From: Ophiocordyceps camponoti-saundersi (nom. inval.)
Lineage: Eukaryota > Ascomycota > Sordariomycetes > Hypocreales > Ophiocordycipitaceae
Length of the DNA: 38,255 nt
Reading direction: 5' to 3'
Assembly (NCBI GenBank): GCA_003339415.1
Contig: PDHQ01000278.1
Coordinates: forward strand, 1 to 38,255
A program made the position numbers and the translations under genes. Every line of letters begins with the position of its first letter. The stretch's first letter is position 1. Shown piece by piece: positions 9,808-21,024 of this stretch. The notes under the pieces are model-generated. The model made no database searches. It saw only the letters and a list, made by a program, of their open reading frames with translations, and was not told the DNA's origin.

Positions 9808-11454
9808 TCAGTATATGAAGATAAACTCGTCATTCTGGCCATCCGTCAAGTTGGAGCGCGACATGTCTTCCCGAATGTGAATCTCGACGTGCTGAAAGTG
9901 CTGCTGCATAGAGTGGTCGACAAGCTTGGCTGACTTGCCGTTGCGTATCCGTTTCGTCTCCTGCTTCTTGTTGAGGATAACCAGGTTGGTCCACTGGAGC
10001 AAGACGACGACGACGAGGGTGACGAAGATGGCCAGGCAGGCGCGGAGACCTGGCTTATAGGCCGGCGCGTCCTTGTCGTTGAAGAGCAGCGGGCCGATGA
10101 TGTTGCCGGCCGCGCTGGAGGCGTTGTAGAGGGCCATGATGATGGATTGTTTCGTCGTCCCGGCGGTGTTGCCGATCATCCAGGTGACCATGAGAGGATT
10201 GCCGCCGAAGATGAAAGCCAGGAGGTAGTAGCCCGTCAGGAGCGCGCCCTGTGAAGAAGACGGCGCCTCGCGACGGACGGCCAACAAGACGGCGAGGCCA
10301 GCTACGACGGGCATCATGAAGACGACCAGAACGACGCCCTTGAGCTTCGCCTTTTGAGAGAGGAAGCTGGCCAGCAGGATGAAGATGAATTGCAGGGCGC
10401 CAAAGGGTATGTTTAGCAGGCTGGTGAAGTCGTGGTTCGATACCAGGCCGTCGAGGATCAGGGGGCCGAACGTGTTCGTCACGCTGGCTCCGACGTTGAG
10501 GAGGAGCGTCATTGCGATCCAGAGATAGGTCTTTGGTTCGCGAGCTGCCTCGATGACTTGTCTCGGTTCAAAGACTCGGCTGCCGGTTCCGGTCTGGTTG
10601 GATCGTAGCCGCTCGAGAGCCTTGCGCTTTTCATCCTCGTTGAGGAAGCGGGCTGAGGGGATGTCGTTGTCGAGACGGCGGTAGACGATGGGGGCGGTGA
10701 CGATGGTCATGAGGCCGACGAAGAGGAATATGCTATTTTCCCTCACACGTTATTATCATCCTATGTATGTATGTAATGTCGTTCCATCCAAGATAGTTAC
10801 TCACATCTGCCATGGCCGGAGAACAGAAGACCGGATCTGGCCCAAGCCAAAGGACAAGACGGAAGCGAAGATGGTAGCCAAGCCGTTAGTTCCGTACCAA
10901 GCAGCGATCCGCAACGGCTGTTCAGCACGTCGATACCACTGACTGGTGATGATACCGAAAAGAGGCAGACAACCAGCCTCGAACAAACCAAGAAAGAAGC
11001 GAGCAGCCATGAGAGCGGAGAAATCATGACACGCAGCCGAAGCAGATTGAGCGATGCCCCATCCGAGAACCAATCCCGTCATCAATATCCGATGCGGTAC
11101 CCGGACGATCAGATACGACGACATGGGCTGCCATATCAACTGTGCTATGGGCGCCGCCGCGCTGACGAGAGAGTACTGGTTTCCCACCAGGCCGGTGTCG
11201 ACTTTGAGGCCGTACGTTGCTCCGTAGGCGAGAACGGTCTTGTCGAGAATCTGTAGGAAGTATACCCACACGAGGATGGAGAGGATGACGCCATCTGTCT
11301 TTCGGCATATGCGCCTATCGTCTTCTTCGCTTAGTTGTATCAAGACCGGTTGTTGTTGATGTTGTTGTAGTTCTTGCTCTTGTTGTTGCTGCTGCTCTTC
11401 CTGATCGGCAGCCTCATCGTGAGAAATGACTACAAGCTTGCCGGAGCTAGCCAT
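9808..11454 (-). CDS. DAL5-like major facilitator permease, 2 exons
   Basis: Plasma-membrane transporter of about 524 residues, probably proton-coupled uptake of an anionic organic solute. The family (anion:cation symporters; yeast Dal5 moves allantoate and ureidosuccinate) is clear, but the substrate is not. Exon 1 is 11454-10805 and exon 2 is 10732-9808; the intron starts GTGAGT, ends TAG, and contains a TATG microsatellite. The join reads RPWQIIFLFVGLMTIV, a conserved family segment. A Gln/Glu-rich cytosolic N-terminus (about residues 15-40) precedes multiple hydrophobic helices. Family marks include ILDKTVLAYG, SQWYRRAEQPLRIAAWYG in the first half, QSIIMALYNASSAAGNIIGP in the second, and the C-terminal NLTDGQNDEFIFIY resembling the conserved DLTDxEN..F tail. 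It converges on the Zn2Cys6 gene with the tRNA between them. Confidence 0.9.
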
Positions 11455-14281
11455 CTTGACGGATGATTAGCCGGCCGGTATTTGCTTTTTTTCGCCTCGG
11501 CTTTTCCCACCCCATTACCCCTTTCCCCCGCGTTTTTTTTTCTTCTCCCCCTTTTCCCACTTGATTGGGGCGCCGGCCGTGTGTTTTTTTTGTTTTCCCC
11601 TCACGGGGATATTTCCCAAGTCGAAGAGGTTCGCGCCAAGAAAAACGAATAAGAATTTACGAACAGGGATTGAAGGGGGGAAATTGAAGCGTTGCCGGAT
11701 TTGGGGAAGGGAGGGGGGGGGGGAAGAAAAGGACGTCTGATCGCCGACGATGGATGAGCTGGGACGGGAATGACTGGGTGATGAGATGGTGAAGTTGCGT
11801 AGGGGGGGGGGGGGAAGTATGGAGGGCCGTGGAGGTGATTACGGGTGAGACGTATGTATGTATGTACCTCGTTTGTAAGTGCATGCAGTTTTCAGGTACT
11901 AACATGAGTTTTACTACGTTAGAATGAACCTTAGACATGGCAGAGTAATATCATCAGTCAGTTGAGTGGACTGTGGCGGCATGATATCATAGCATTGCTG
12001 CTGGGTAGGTAGATACGATGAATCTTACATACAGTCGCCTTGTGTGTGTGTGTGTGTGTGTGTGTATCCGTACGTAATTTGTTATACAAATACAGACGGA
12101 ATATGCATCATATCAATTCAGTCCATCCAGTATATAATACAGGGCTATATGTATATCAGCCATCTTAATCCTCCAGGCCAAGATGCAACCGGAAGCGCGC
12201 CCCGAAAGCAGCTCCTCCGCCTTCTCGCCGACCATCTTTCCCCCCCCCTCGACCGTGTAAACAGCAATTACTACTACAAGATACATATGTATGTACGTGC
12301 ATTGCAACAACGAGTCAGTCACCATTTACTCCTCCTTTTTTTTGTGCTTTGCTTCGGGTCTTTCAACTCGAGCGAGAGTCATTCATCTTTTCTTCAACCC
12401 GTCTCAAGATGATGGGGATGGATTTGGAAGTCGTCTCCTCTATGTATTTGCCTTTGATCAAGCTTCATCCCCGCACAGATCGGCTATCCTTGCATGAATC
12501 GAAATTCTAGACGCGGGGTCGAGGCTGAATACACACATGTATCCGTACATGTGTGTGTGTGTGTGTGTGTATTGGAACTGGGGCTGTGAGACTATTCCTG
12601 TGTTCCCGTGGGGGTTAGACATCGGGGTATGTATGTCATCGACCCTACCTGTTCCGCGTGTGATGGCATCGTGTCGGCTGCATTCGTATATACATACGAC
12701 ATCTCTAGCAACCCATCTCGTCAGAGGAGATACGTATGTATGTATGTAGGTAGGATAGTAGTAAAATAGCATCGTCCAGTCATGTGTTACAAGCCCAGCC
12801 GCACATCCGGCAACTGACTTCTTCAACGGCGATCATCTTCTCCACCTCGTGAAGGGGAAAAAAAAAGGCTTATCATCGGCGAGGTTTACCCCAATTCGCA
12901 AAGGGACAGACTCAGTGCAACATCATGGACCGAGTAGCACCCACGGTTATCCGTAAAGGTGATCCGAACGCAGGAACGCCAATCTGCACATCATGGGACA
13001 AACCCAGACAGAAAGAAAACCCCCTATGACGCTCGGCACCGCCACCCTTTGCTTCCGGCACTCGTCGACGTATTGTTCGACACATGTTGTATACCTCTAC
13101 CGACACACGAACCCTGTCGTGGGTTCCGGGACTGACGCGTTTCGGCATCTGTTCGTGACTCGTGTGCACACGCATCCGCGTTCCATCTAGAATTCGTCTA
13201 GAATGAGCGGGAGAAACTGACCCCCTTTTTTTTGCCCTTCTCAGTTCAAACGAGTCATGACGTTTTTTCTTCTTTTTCCCAATATGGGGTCTGAGCCGGG
13301 TCTTGGATGATGGTCCATATCCCGGGAAGGGGAAGGGGGGTGGGAAGAGAAAGTTGAGACCCTTGTCCCTACCTACCCTCCTACCTGATGACCCTGTTAC
13401 ATGCCTCTCTGCCTACATCTTCTTACAATCGAACCAAAATAGACAAAGGGAAGAAAAGTGTCAGGATCACAGCAGATACATACCGACCTACCTAGGTACC
13501 TAGGTAGTTGGTTAACGCCTTTTGAGACAGTCCACGATAATACCACAACCCTCCACTTTTGATGCCCCGACTCTTCACAAACACCCACTTCTACATTGTA
13601 TAAAGAGGATAAACTCGCGGCCCCTCCTTTCGACACGTGTGCCAAGCCAATTCTGGGGATCCTCTCGTGCTACCGTGATTAACGCCCATCAGTTAATATG
13701 TATGCTTGGGGGCCTCTGACCTGGATGGCCCTCGAGATTTTCTGCCGCGATTACTCGCGATGATGACACCTATGTACATATGCATGTATCCTTTGTATGA
13801 ACGGGTCCTCCTCCTTACAGCCAGAGGAAAAGATGAAAAGGTAGAGGGGAGGATGGAAGGGACCTGCGAAAGTAGGTAGGTAGGTGGTAAGTAGGTAGGT
13901 AGTATAGTAGTAGTAAGACGTCCATAGGTGGTAGGTAGTCACACGACTGGATCGAGACGGTCGAAATTCCTCCCGACCAAGTTCATCATGGCAGGTTCAG
14001 GTTGATTCAAGGTGACCCAATATCCACTGCTGCAACGCTGCAACTGCCTGAAGGAGTCGCAGGCAGATATGAATGTGTACCTCCTCACAAACCGGCCATA
14101 TTGACCTGAACGGAACTTTTGAACAGTCGTCACGCCCCTCCTCTCCTCCTTTCCCCCCCCCCCCCCTTTTTGGTCCCTTTTTCCACTTCGACCTCAGTTC
14201 AACGTTTAGCCATGTCTTCAGCCTTCGCTGGAGAGAGTTAGGTAGAGAGAAAAAGAAAGGGCCCACCCCCACCGCGACGGT
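11455..14281. other. Divergent intergenic region, no gene seen
   Basis: This 2.8-kb stretch lies between the permease start and the flavoprotein start and probably carries both promoters. It holds poly-G/poly-A-rich leader sequence (11460-11830), GT microsatellites (12041-12066, 12548-12570), TATG tracts (11852-11868, 12285-12298, 12733-12750), a 20-bp palindrome (13488-13507) and TAGG repeats (13870-13935). Short open frames, for example 12912-13175 on the - strand, show no protein-family features. Confidence 0.6.
13488..13507. repeat. Perfect 20-bp palindrome
   Basis: CTACCTAGGTACCTAGGTAG is its own reverse complement, built from AvrII-like CCTAGG halves around a central GTAC. It lies about 0.8 kb upstream of the flavoprotein gene. 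It may be a chance product of local TAGG/CCTA repeats or a binding site for a dimeric regulator. Confidence 0.85.
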
Positions 14282-15780
14282 ATGGCGGAAGCCAGCGAGA
14301 TCGACGCCAACGTCGACGGCCGTCAGCGCGTCGCCATCATCGGAACCGGCCTCGCCGGGCTGACGACAGCCCATCTGCTTCACAGCGACGTGCAGCGCCG
14401 CTATCGAGTGACGCTGTTCGACAAGGTCATAGGCCTCTCCCCTCTTCAAGGGACAGAGCCGCGCCGGATGCTGACCCGGTGGTACCCCAGGCCGACTCAC
14501 TGTCGCTGGACGCAGCGTCGGTGACCGTCAGGCATGGAGAGTCGGGCGCCGTCGAGCGCGTCGACATGCCGATGCGGGCCTGCGCTGGCGGTTACTATGA
14601 GAATCTGCTGCGAATGTGTCGCCATCTGGGCATCTCACTGCATCCCGTTCGCTTCCTCTTCGTCTTCGCTGCCATGCTGCCGACGAACCCCTCGTGGTGG
14701 CGAGAGTCGACGAGACCAGACGACGTCGGCTCCGCGCCCGGGAGCTACTTCGTCCACGCCTCCAACCTGCATCGCGCGCTGCCGCCCCGGCCCGCCGGCC
14801 GTGCTTTCTGGCTGTATTGGATCGAGTTGCTGTATCTCGTTGTCTGCCATGCCTGGTTCGTCACCATGTGCTTCCTAGTGCCGCCTGAGACGGAGACGTT
14901 GGGCGAATACCTCGAGAGGACGTGGCTCCCCCGGCGATTCGTGTCGCACTATCTGCTTCCCTTGATGAGCAGCGTCTCGACCTGCTCGCACGCCGAGATG
15001 CTCGCCTTTCCAGCGAGCGACGTTGTCAACTACAAGAGGCTGTCTCACGGTCAGCAACATTATACCGTCTCTGGAGGCATAGGGAGCGTTCAGTCGAGGC
15101 TCGTCGAAGGCATACAAGATATCCGACTTGGTTTGCGGGTGACGAGCGTCGAGACCTCCAGCCGCGGCGGTCTCCTTGTCCATTGGCACTCAGTGGGCCA
15201 AGGGCCGCCCTCAGCCTCGGATGAGTTCTTCGACCGCGTGGTCCTGGCCGTGTCCCCCGACGTCGCAGCATCCATCTTCCGTCCGCTGGCAGCCAGCCTG
15301 GAAAAGGTGCCAACGAGGCGCGTCGAGAGCTCGGTGCTGGGTCTGCGCTTTTCTGTCGACGACGCCCAGGGTTTGACGACGACGACATCGTCCCATCACT
15401 TAGACGAAGCCCAGCCGGCTCAAGTGGTGACGCTCCGTACGCGATTCGCGGAGCCCACCTCGACGACGACGCAGGCGCTCCATGCCATGCCGAGCGGCGT
15501 CTTTGTGCTGACGAGCCCGTTCGAGCCAGCACTAGACTCGGATTTCGCGGTGCTGCGCAAGGCCAGCTTCACGAGAACCCTGCGGACGCCCGAGAGCAGG
15601 GCCATCGTGCGGAGCATCATGGGCTCCGGGCGAGCACCCTGGATGAACGGGGAGGACAACGTGTGGCTTGCGGGCTCTTGGTGTTGGGACGGGATGGTGT
15701 TGTTGGAGGGCTGTGTCGTCTCTGCCATGCGCGTGGCACGAGACTTTGGCGTGCGAGTATCGTGGGATGGATGCGCTTAA
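14282..15780 (+). CDS. COG2907-type FAD amine oxidase-like flavoprotein
   Basis: Predicted FAD-dependent oxidoreductase of about 477 residues. Exons 14282-14425 and 14491-15780; the 65-nt intron has a GCTGACC branch site and a CCCCAG acceptor. The N-terminal Rossmann motif RVAIIGTGLAGLTTAHLL (about 16-33) is followed by VTLFDK ending in D47, the usual ribose contact. Then come VDMPMRACAGGYYENLLRMC, MLAFPASDVVNYKRL, YTVSGGIGSVQSRLVEG and a C-terminal GSWCWDGMVLLEGCVVSAM segment that closes the FAD site. These match the layout of bacterial COG2907 predicted NAD/FAD-binding proteins. A hydrophobic stretch (WLYWIELLYLVVCHAWFVTMCFLV) suggests membrane contact. A same-strand methyltransferase gene follows after 262 bp. 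The substrate is unknown; an acyl chain or lipid is inferred from the bacterial neighbourhood. Confidence 0.85.
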
Positions 15781-16042
15781 ACGTTGATCCGGAGGAAGAT
15801 TTCATCAGGTGGTATCCGTCCTACGACAGCATCGTGACCTGCGAAGACGATGAGAAAAAGCAAAAATATCCCTACGTACAGCAATTACAGTGGCTTCGGG
15901 GAAAAGCTCCGTCAGCAATGTGGCTTGCTGTCATGATGCGACGCTTACAGTGGCCTGTTGTGAGCCAAATTTCAGCCCGACTCACTGGCAACTACCACCT
16001 ATCGTGCCTAGTAGCTTCATCTGGTCCGTACGACTGCCAGTC

Positions 16043-17171
16043 ATGACGTGGATTCTGTCAGCCCGTGACCTCATCGTGGGAATCGTCGTCGGCGTCGTTT
16101 TTTCGGCGCTGCTGGCCGGTGGCATCGCCTTCACTGTGTTGCGCGCGTCGGCCGCCTACAACCTGGGTCATTGGAAGCTCAACCTCAAGACCCCCCTGGA
16201 CACGATGTGGATGAACCTGGGGTTTTGGTAGGCTCGGCCACGCAGTACTTTTCCTCCTCTCCAGCTGACGCCGCCTGCTCAGGCGTAATGGGGATGGAGA
16301 GCTTGTTCTTCGCTTTGACGAGGCATGTCTTGGACTCTTGAGGGAGATGCTGAGGACCGCCGGGCTTCTAGACCGAGGATCCGAGGCCGGCGCTATTGCT
16401 ATTCTTGACCTCGGCTTCGGCTGCGGCGACCAGACGCTGGCTTTGGCTCGCTTGCTTAAACCAAAGTCCAGCCACCATTTTCGCTACGTGGGCCTCACAC
16501 TCAGTCGGTCACAGCTACGAACGGCAGAGAGGAGACTTCAGCGTGAGCTAGCTTCGCCACGAAACGCCTCCAGCCTCGCCTTGGCCCTGGAATGCTTCCA
16601 GCTTTTCTGCGCCGACGCCGCCAAGCCCGCTTCCTGGAGCCCCACCGTCCGGGACGCCGTGCTGGGCTTGGGCGGCGGCGGCGGCGCCGCCACCTTGGGC
16701 CACCGATGGCTGCTTGCCCTTGATTGCCTATATCACTTCTCGCCGTCTAGGAAGCCCGTGTTTCGGTTCGCGGCCGGGAGGCTGGATGCCAACCTCGCTG
16801 CTTTTGACTTGATTCTCAATGACCAGGCCTCGTGGCGGGACACGCTACTGGTTTGCATGGTAGGGCTGCTCATGAGCTGTCCTCTGCGCACCTTCTTGAC
16901 GGAAGACCGGTACAGGGCCGACATGGTCGAGTGCGGTTATGACCCCAAATCCATCACCATCCGCGACGTCTCCGATGACGTCTTCGCCGGCGTCGCGGAT
17001 TACCTCGAACGTCAGGAGGAGGCGCTGAGCCCTTACGGCATCTCGATTGGGGGCTTCAAGCTGGCCGGGCGCCTCTTCGGCTGGTTTGACAGATCAAGGG
17101 TCGTCAAAGCCGTCATCGTCGTTGGCCGGACCTCTGGTCAGCCGCTGACGCCCTTGACGGGCAGAGAATGA
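16043..17171 (+). CDS. Membrane-anchored SAM methyltransferase, CFA-like
   Basis: Class I S-adenosylmethionine-dependent methyltransferase of about 357 residues. Exons 16043-16227 and 16283-17171; the 55-nt intron begins GTAGGC. The join restores MNLGFWRNGDGELVLRFDEAC. A single N-terminal membrane helix (about 10-33) should anchor it, with the enzyme domain following. Motif I is ILDLGFGCGDQTLAL (about 102-116). GLTLSRSQLRTAERRL resembles the segment after motif II in cyclopropane-fatty-acid-synthase-type and related methyltransferases. ALDCLYHFSPSR is the motif IV region. The upstream neighbour is a COG2907-type flavoprotein on the same strand, a pairing known from bacteria beside Cfa-type enzymes, so action on an unsaturated lipid is plausible but unproven. 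It could instead be a small-molecule C-methyltransferase. Confidence 0.82.
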
Positions 17172-17644
17172 CGGTCTGGCGCATGCTCGAATGATAAACA
17201 AATATCCACGCTGCCGCAGCTCGTGGTCGATTGAGCAGAGAGAGCCATGCTAAGTAACGAAGGCTGTCGTCGCTGCCCCTTTGCGATTATTCATCTCTCA
17301 ATGGGCAAAAGGGCTGGCCGGCTCGTGACGTTGTGCCGGGTGGTTGGCGTGTCTTTGATTACCACCGGTCGTCAGTCGAGCAGCCGTGTGTCCAACAAGA
17401 ACGTCTCAGACCTTGTCGACTTTTGGCTCAAGCTTTAAAAACGGTGTCTATCCCTTATTTCTAGTGACGTCTCATGATACCACGACGATGTGTCTCTCGC
17501 ATGACGAGTTTTTCCCCATCGAGCATTCCAGCTTGCGCTCTTACACGTTGCGCTGATGATATACTCCCGGAGATCAACTTATAGCCCTCCGCCGGCCGGC
17601 TCGAATATCCAATCGCTCATCATCTTCTCACGGTCTCATCCATC
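17172..17644. other. Promoter region of the GH64 gene, no gene
   Basis: No gene is supported. A TATA-like TTATAG at about 17579 lies 65 bp upstream of the GH64 start codon, followed by a pyrimidine-rich leader (TCATCATCTTCTCACGG), typical for a highly expressed fungal gene. Confidence 0.5.
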
Positions 17645-18997
17645 ATGGTACGGTTACGTTCAGCAACCTGTCTTCTCGGACTGGCAACGGCGACCCTGGC
17701 CTTGCAAAGCCGAGGATATAGTGCCTTCAGCCATGTGAATCCGGGAGGCATCGGGGACGTGATGATGGCGGAGGACAACATCATCATGGGCACATTTCAC
17801 GGCAACAAGACGACAGTGGTGCGCCAAAACAGGGCGCGCAGGGTGGACGACCAAGCGGCGCTGACACTCGAGCTCGTCAACTCGTACAACTCGAAACGAA
17901 CAATCAACGCCTACATAACAGGCCTGGACGGCTCGAACCGCGTCGTCTTCATCCGGGCGGACGGCAGTATGGTGTACCCCAGCTCCGGCGGGTCGGAGAC
18001 GCCGGTGCTGATCAAGGAGAGCGTGGCGATTCCCCTCACGAGCAACTCTCTACGGATGCCGCTACCAACAGCGCTATACGGCGGGCGCATATGGTTCGCC
18101 GAGGGCGAGTTGCAGTTCTTCATGGTCAAGACGCCGGGCGGCGACGGCATGGTGCAGCCTTCGGTGATGAACCTGCGGGACCCGAGCGCGGCCGTCAACT
18201 GGAGCTTCGCCGAGTTGACGTACACGAAAGACCGCAGTGTGTTTGCCAACATCAGCTACGTTGACTTCGTCGGGCTCATCGTGAGCATGTCGTTGCAGCA
18301 GAAGAACAATCGGGGTACGCAGACGATCCGCGGACTCGACACGGACGCCGTGTCCAAGATTTGCTCGGGCATGGTCGGCCAGTCCAACATTGACGGTTTT
18401 CCCTGGGGTCGGCTATGCGTGGTCGACGACAGCGGGACGCCGATCCGGGTGCTGTCGCCCAACAGCTACGGGACAATCAGCCCGGCCGACTTTGGTCAGT
18501 ACTGGGACTCGTACGTGGACCGGGTGTGGGAGCAGTACCGGCAGACGCCGCTCATCATCGACACGCAGTCGAGGAACGGGCAGGTGGAATGCCGGGTGAC
18601 GGATAACACGCTCTTCTGCGGCAGCGGCGACAACCGCGGCTACGGCAAGCCGTCGGGTCGCGACATCTGGGGGTGCAACAGCGGGCCATTTGAGCGTCTG
18701 CCGGAAGACAACGGAGTGCACGTGGCCGTAATCCCGCGGCTGTGCGCGGCCTTTGTGCGATCGACGCTGCTGCAAGCCGGGGGAAACGTCCAGCCGCGGC
18801 TGAATGCCACGCACTATTATCAGGACACGCGAGCCAGCCATTACAGCCGGCTGATACACGAGTTGGAGCTGGAGGGCAGAGGCTACGCCTTTCCGTACGA
18901 CGACGTCAACCCGGCTGGCGAAGCGGACGCGTCCGGGGTTGTGGCCTCGGGCGAGCCGGATACGCTGACGGTGTACGTGGGACTGCCGCCGAGGTGA
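17645..18997 (+). CDS. Secreted GH64 beta-1,3-glucanase
   Basis: Intronless gene of 450 residues. A signal peptide is visible (about 1-19, MVRLRSATCLLGLATATLA). The mature protein matches glycoside hydrolase family 64, laminaripentaose-producing endo-type beta-1,3-glucanases with a thaumatin-like fold. Family marks are RIWFAEGELQFFM, WSFAELTYT, NISYVDFVGLIVSMSL, ICSGMVGQSNIDG and the C-terminal YAFPYDDVNPAGEADASG. By position, E190 in WSFAELTY and D207 in SYVDFVGL are the likely catalytic acid and base; their spacing of 17 is close to that reported for the Streptomyces enzyme. It probably degrades or remodels beta-1,3-glucan in fungal cell walls or plant callose. Coding sequence is distinctly GC-rich compared with the flanks. 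Confidence 0.92.
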   Translation: MVRLRSATCLLGLATATLALQSRGYSAFSHVNPGGIGDVMMAEDNIIMGTFHGNKTTVVRQNRARRVDDQAALTLELVNSYNSKRTINAYITGLDGSNRVVFIRADGSMVYPSSGGSETPVLIKESVAIPLTSNSLRMPLPTALYGGRIWFAEGELQFFMVKTPGGDGMVQPSVMNLRDPSAAVNWSFAELTYTKDRSVFANISYVDFVGLIVSMSLQQKNNRGTQTIRGLDTDAVSKICSGMVGQSNIDGFPWGRLCVVDDSGTPIRVLSPNSYGTISPADFGQYWDSYVDRVWEQYRQTPLIIDTQSRNGQVECRVTDNTLFCGSGDNRGYGKPSGRDIWGCNSGPFERLPEDNGVHVAVIPRLCAAFVRSTLLQAGGNVQPRLNATHYYQDTRASHYSRLIHELELEGRGYAFPYDDVNPAGEADASGVVASGEPDTLTVYVGLPPR

Positions 18998-21024
18998 AGA
19001 GACGGGACATATCTACGGATACCTACACACATAATCTAGTTGTAATAAGACGTGGAAGAAGGGGGTGGGAAAAAAATTAGAAGGGAGAAGATCAAGGGGC
19101 CGGGGGTGGAGTGTACGAGGTCAAGGGATGGGAGGGAGAAACGGATGAAGAAACGAGGTGACGTACGAGTATGTGTGCACATACGTCCGTATGTAGTCTG
19201 TATGTACGGAGTAGGTAGGGAGAGAGCTGGCTAGATAGCTGGCTATCTGCCTACTGCCTACGTAATGCCATCAAATGCAATAGATTATGACACAAACAGG
19301 CAGCATATTCAATTTCTATTCGTCTCGTTTCTGAAAAGTCAGAATAAGCAATGACCGTTGATTTCCATTTCCTTTTTGCCGGTGCTAAAGTCGAAGAAAG
19401 TTTCTGATTTTCTTTCTTCTTTCTCCTCTTCATTTACCTCTTCATCCCTTTCCTTTTTGCTTCTCTTACTGTAATTGTCTGTCCATCTTATATTTTCGCC
19501 TCCCCCTTTACACAGAGCGTTGCACCAGACGAACGATGGTATAAAGAAAAAAAGGGGTTGAAAAACAAGGAACGGAGACTGATACGTCCCTAGAATTATG
19601 ACGGATCTCCTCCGTCATCCGGCCTTGTCTCTTTTTCATTGTGTCTTATATAGCGGCAGATTTTTTTTTTTTTTGCCCTTGGACTTCAGGGGAGGGTATG
19701 TTTCTTCGGAACACGCTCACGTCACACGAGTAGAAAGGCCGGCGTGTCAGATGTGTTGCATGTGAGACGATGGTGCTCTTTTTAGGGGGTTAGGGGAGGG
19801 GATGTATGTATGTTTTGGGACGGGCTGGCTATAGGGTAGGTGCTTTGTACGTATGTATGTAAGTGGGAATAACGAGAGGGGAAAACAGGATTGTGATGAG
19901 ACGCGTAAATGTCCATGCTTTCTTCTTCCTTTTCCTACCTACGGAGAGAGGATGGCTGCTGGTAGGTTTAGACAAGGCCAAGTGCTGCCCTGGAACGAAC
20001 GAGACCAGGGTACGGAACTGCAAAGAGCGAGACGCCGCATGATGATGAATGGATGCATGCGAGTGAGCCTACCGAGGTACATACATAGATACGGTAGATA
20101 TTGGCAGGCTGGCAGCACAGTATGTGTGCATCTGTAATCCGTATGGTCAACAGCACATCTGCGAATGCCAAAAAGGGGCTGTTGCTGTTACAGCGCGGTG
20201 GAGACGCCTCCAATCCGGTGGTTAGTCGCACTGTACGGATACGGTGCGGCACAACGTTCCACGAGCCAAGCCAGCAGCATCTGAAATCCTTCATGTCTTC
20301 CCTTGCCTTAGTAGAGATCCGCTTCTATGAAGATGTTGTACCGACAAAGGACCAAGCCGACAGAAAGCGAGCAATATTCACTACGTATTACATGCAATTC
20401 AAGAGGCTTGGCATTGGCCGGCCGGTTACTTCCCCTTCCTCTCTGCTACCTCTAAAGAAATAGGAGGGAATAAATCGCCTTTCACTCAGACTCCAGCGAC
20501 TCCCCCCCCCCGCCCCTGGGCACTGTACCCAACCCCTCCTTCGGCTCTTCTTCCCCTGGGGCCCTCTTCTGCCCACCCCCTCTCCCCTCCAAGGCACTCT
20601 AAGCCTATAGCAGCCCCTCGCGGCGCTAAATAACACGGGCTGGTTGACGGGGTACCTGCCTTAGCACTTTCCTGTCGCAGAAAAGAAGCCCAGTGTGCTC
20701 CGTCCCTGCTTGCACGGTAAGGCTGGTCTTCTTCGCGAATCGTGTCAAACATTAAATGACCCCCCGTCACGACCCCCGTCACGACCCCCGTCAACACCAG
20801 TCTTGTTTCCTTGTTCTCCCTTCCCTTTTCCCTCTTGTCTTTCCCTTTTCTCCCTTGTTCATCGTCTCTCACCTTTTCTGCTCTTCGTCTTCTCTTCTCT
20901 TCCCCCTCCCCCCCCCCCTTCCCCCCCCCTTTCTCACCTCAGGGTGGTCTGGTAAACAAACCTTTTTTCTCCTCTCCGCCTTTCCGCAATCTTCCTCTTT
21001 CCAACCTACTTCCGTCACGAAACC
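18998..21024. other. Intergenic region, no gene seen
   Basis: This region contains TATG/CATA tracts (19178-19206, 19804-19812, 19850-19862, 20078-20090), a hairpin with AGATAGC/GCTATCT arms at 19233-19248 downstream of the GH64 gene, a poly-T run near 19663-19674, and a long pyrimidine tract (20800-20945) in the presumed leader of the BAR gene. Open frames such as 20101-20463 lack any family features. Confidence 0.55.
20757..20796. promoter_or_regulatory. Triple GACCCCCGTCAC repeat with CGTCA sites
   Basis: Three nearly identical 12-bp units, GACCCCCGTCAC-like, lie in tandem 230-270 bp upstream of the BAR gene start. Each contains CGTCA, the half site (TGACG on the other strand) bound by CREB/ATF-type bZIP factors. 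A fourth CGTCA lies at about 21013. Regulation is inferred from sequence only. Confidence 0.4.

Noticed and set aside
12912..13175. Minus-strand 87-codon frame
   Set aside because: No recognisable motifs, and it sits in the divergent promoter region.
13745..13800. C/D-box snoRNA suggested by GATGATGACA
   Set aside because: No D box or terminal stem is found at a suitable distance.
20101..20463. A 120-codon frame upstream of the BAR gene
   Set aside because: No family features or splice context; composition is like the surrounding non-coding DNA.
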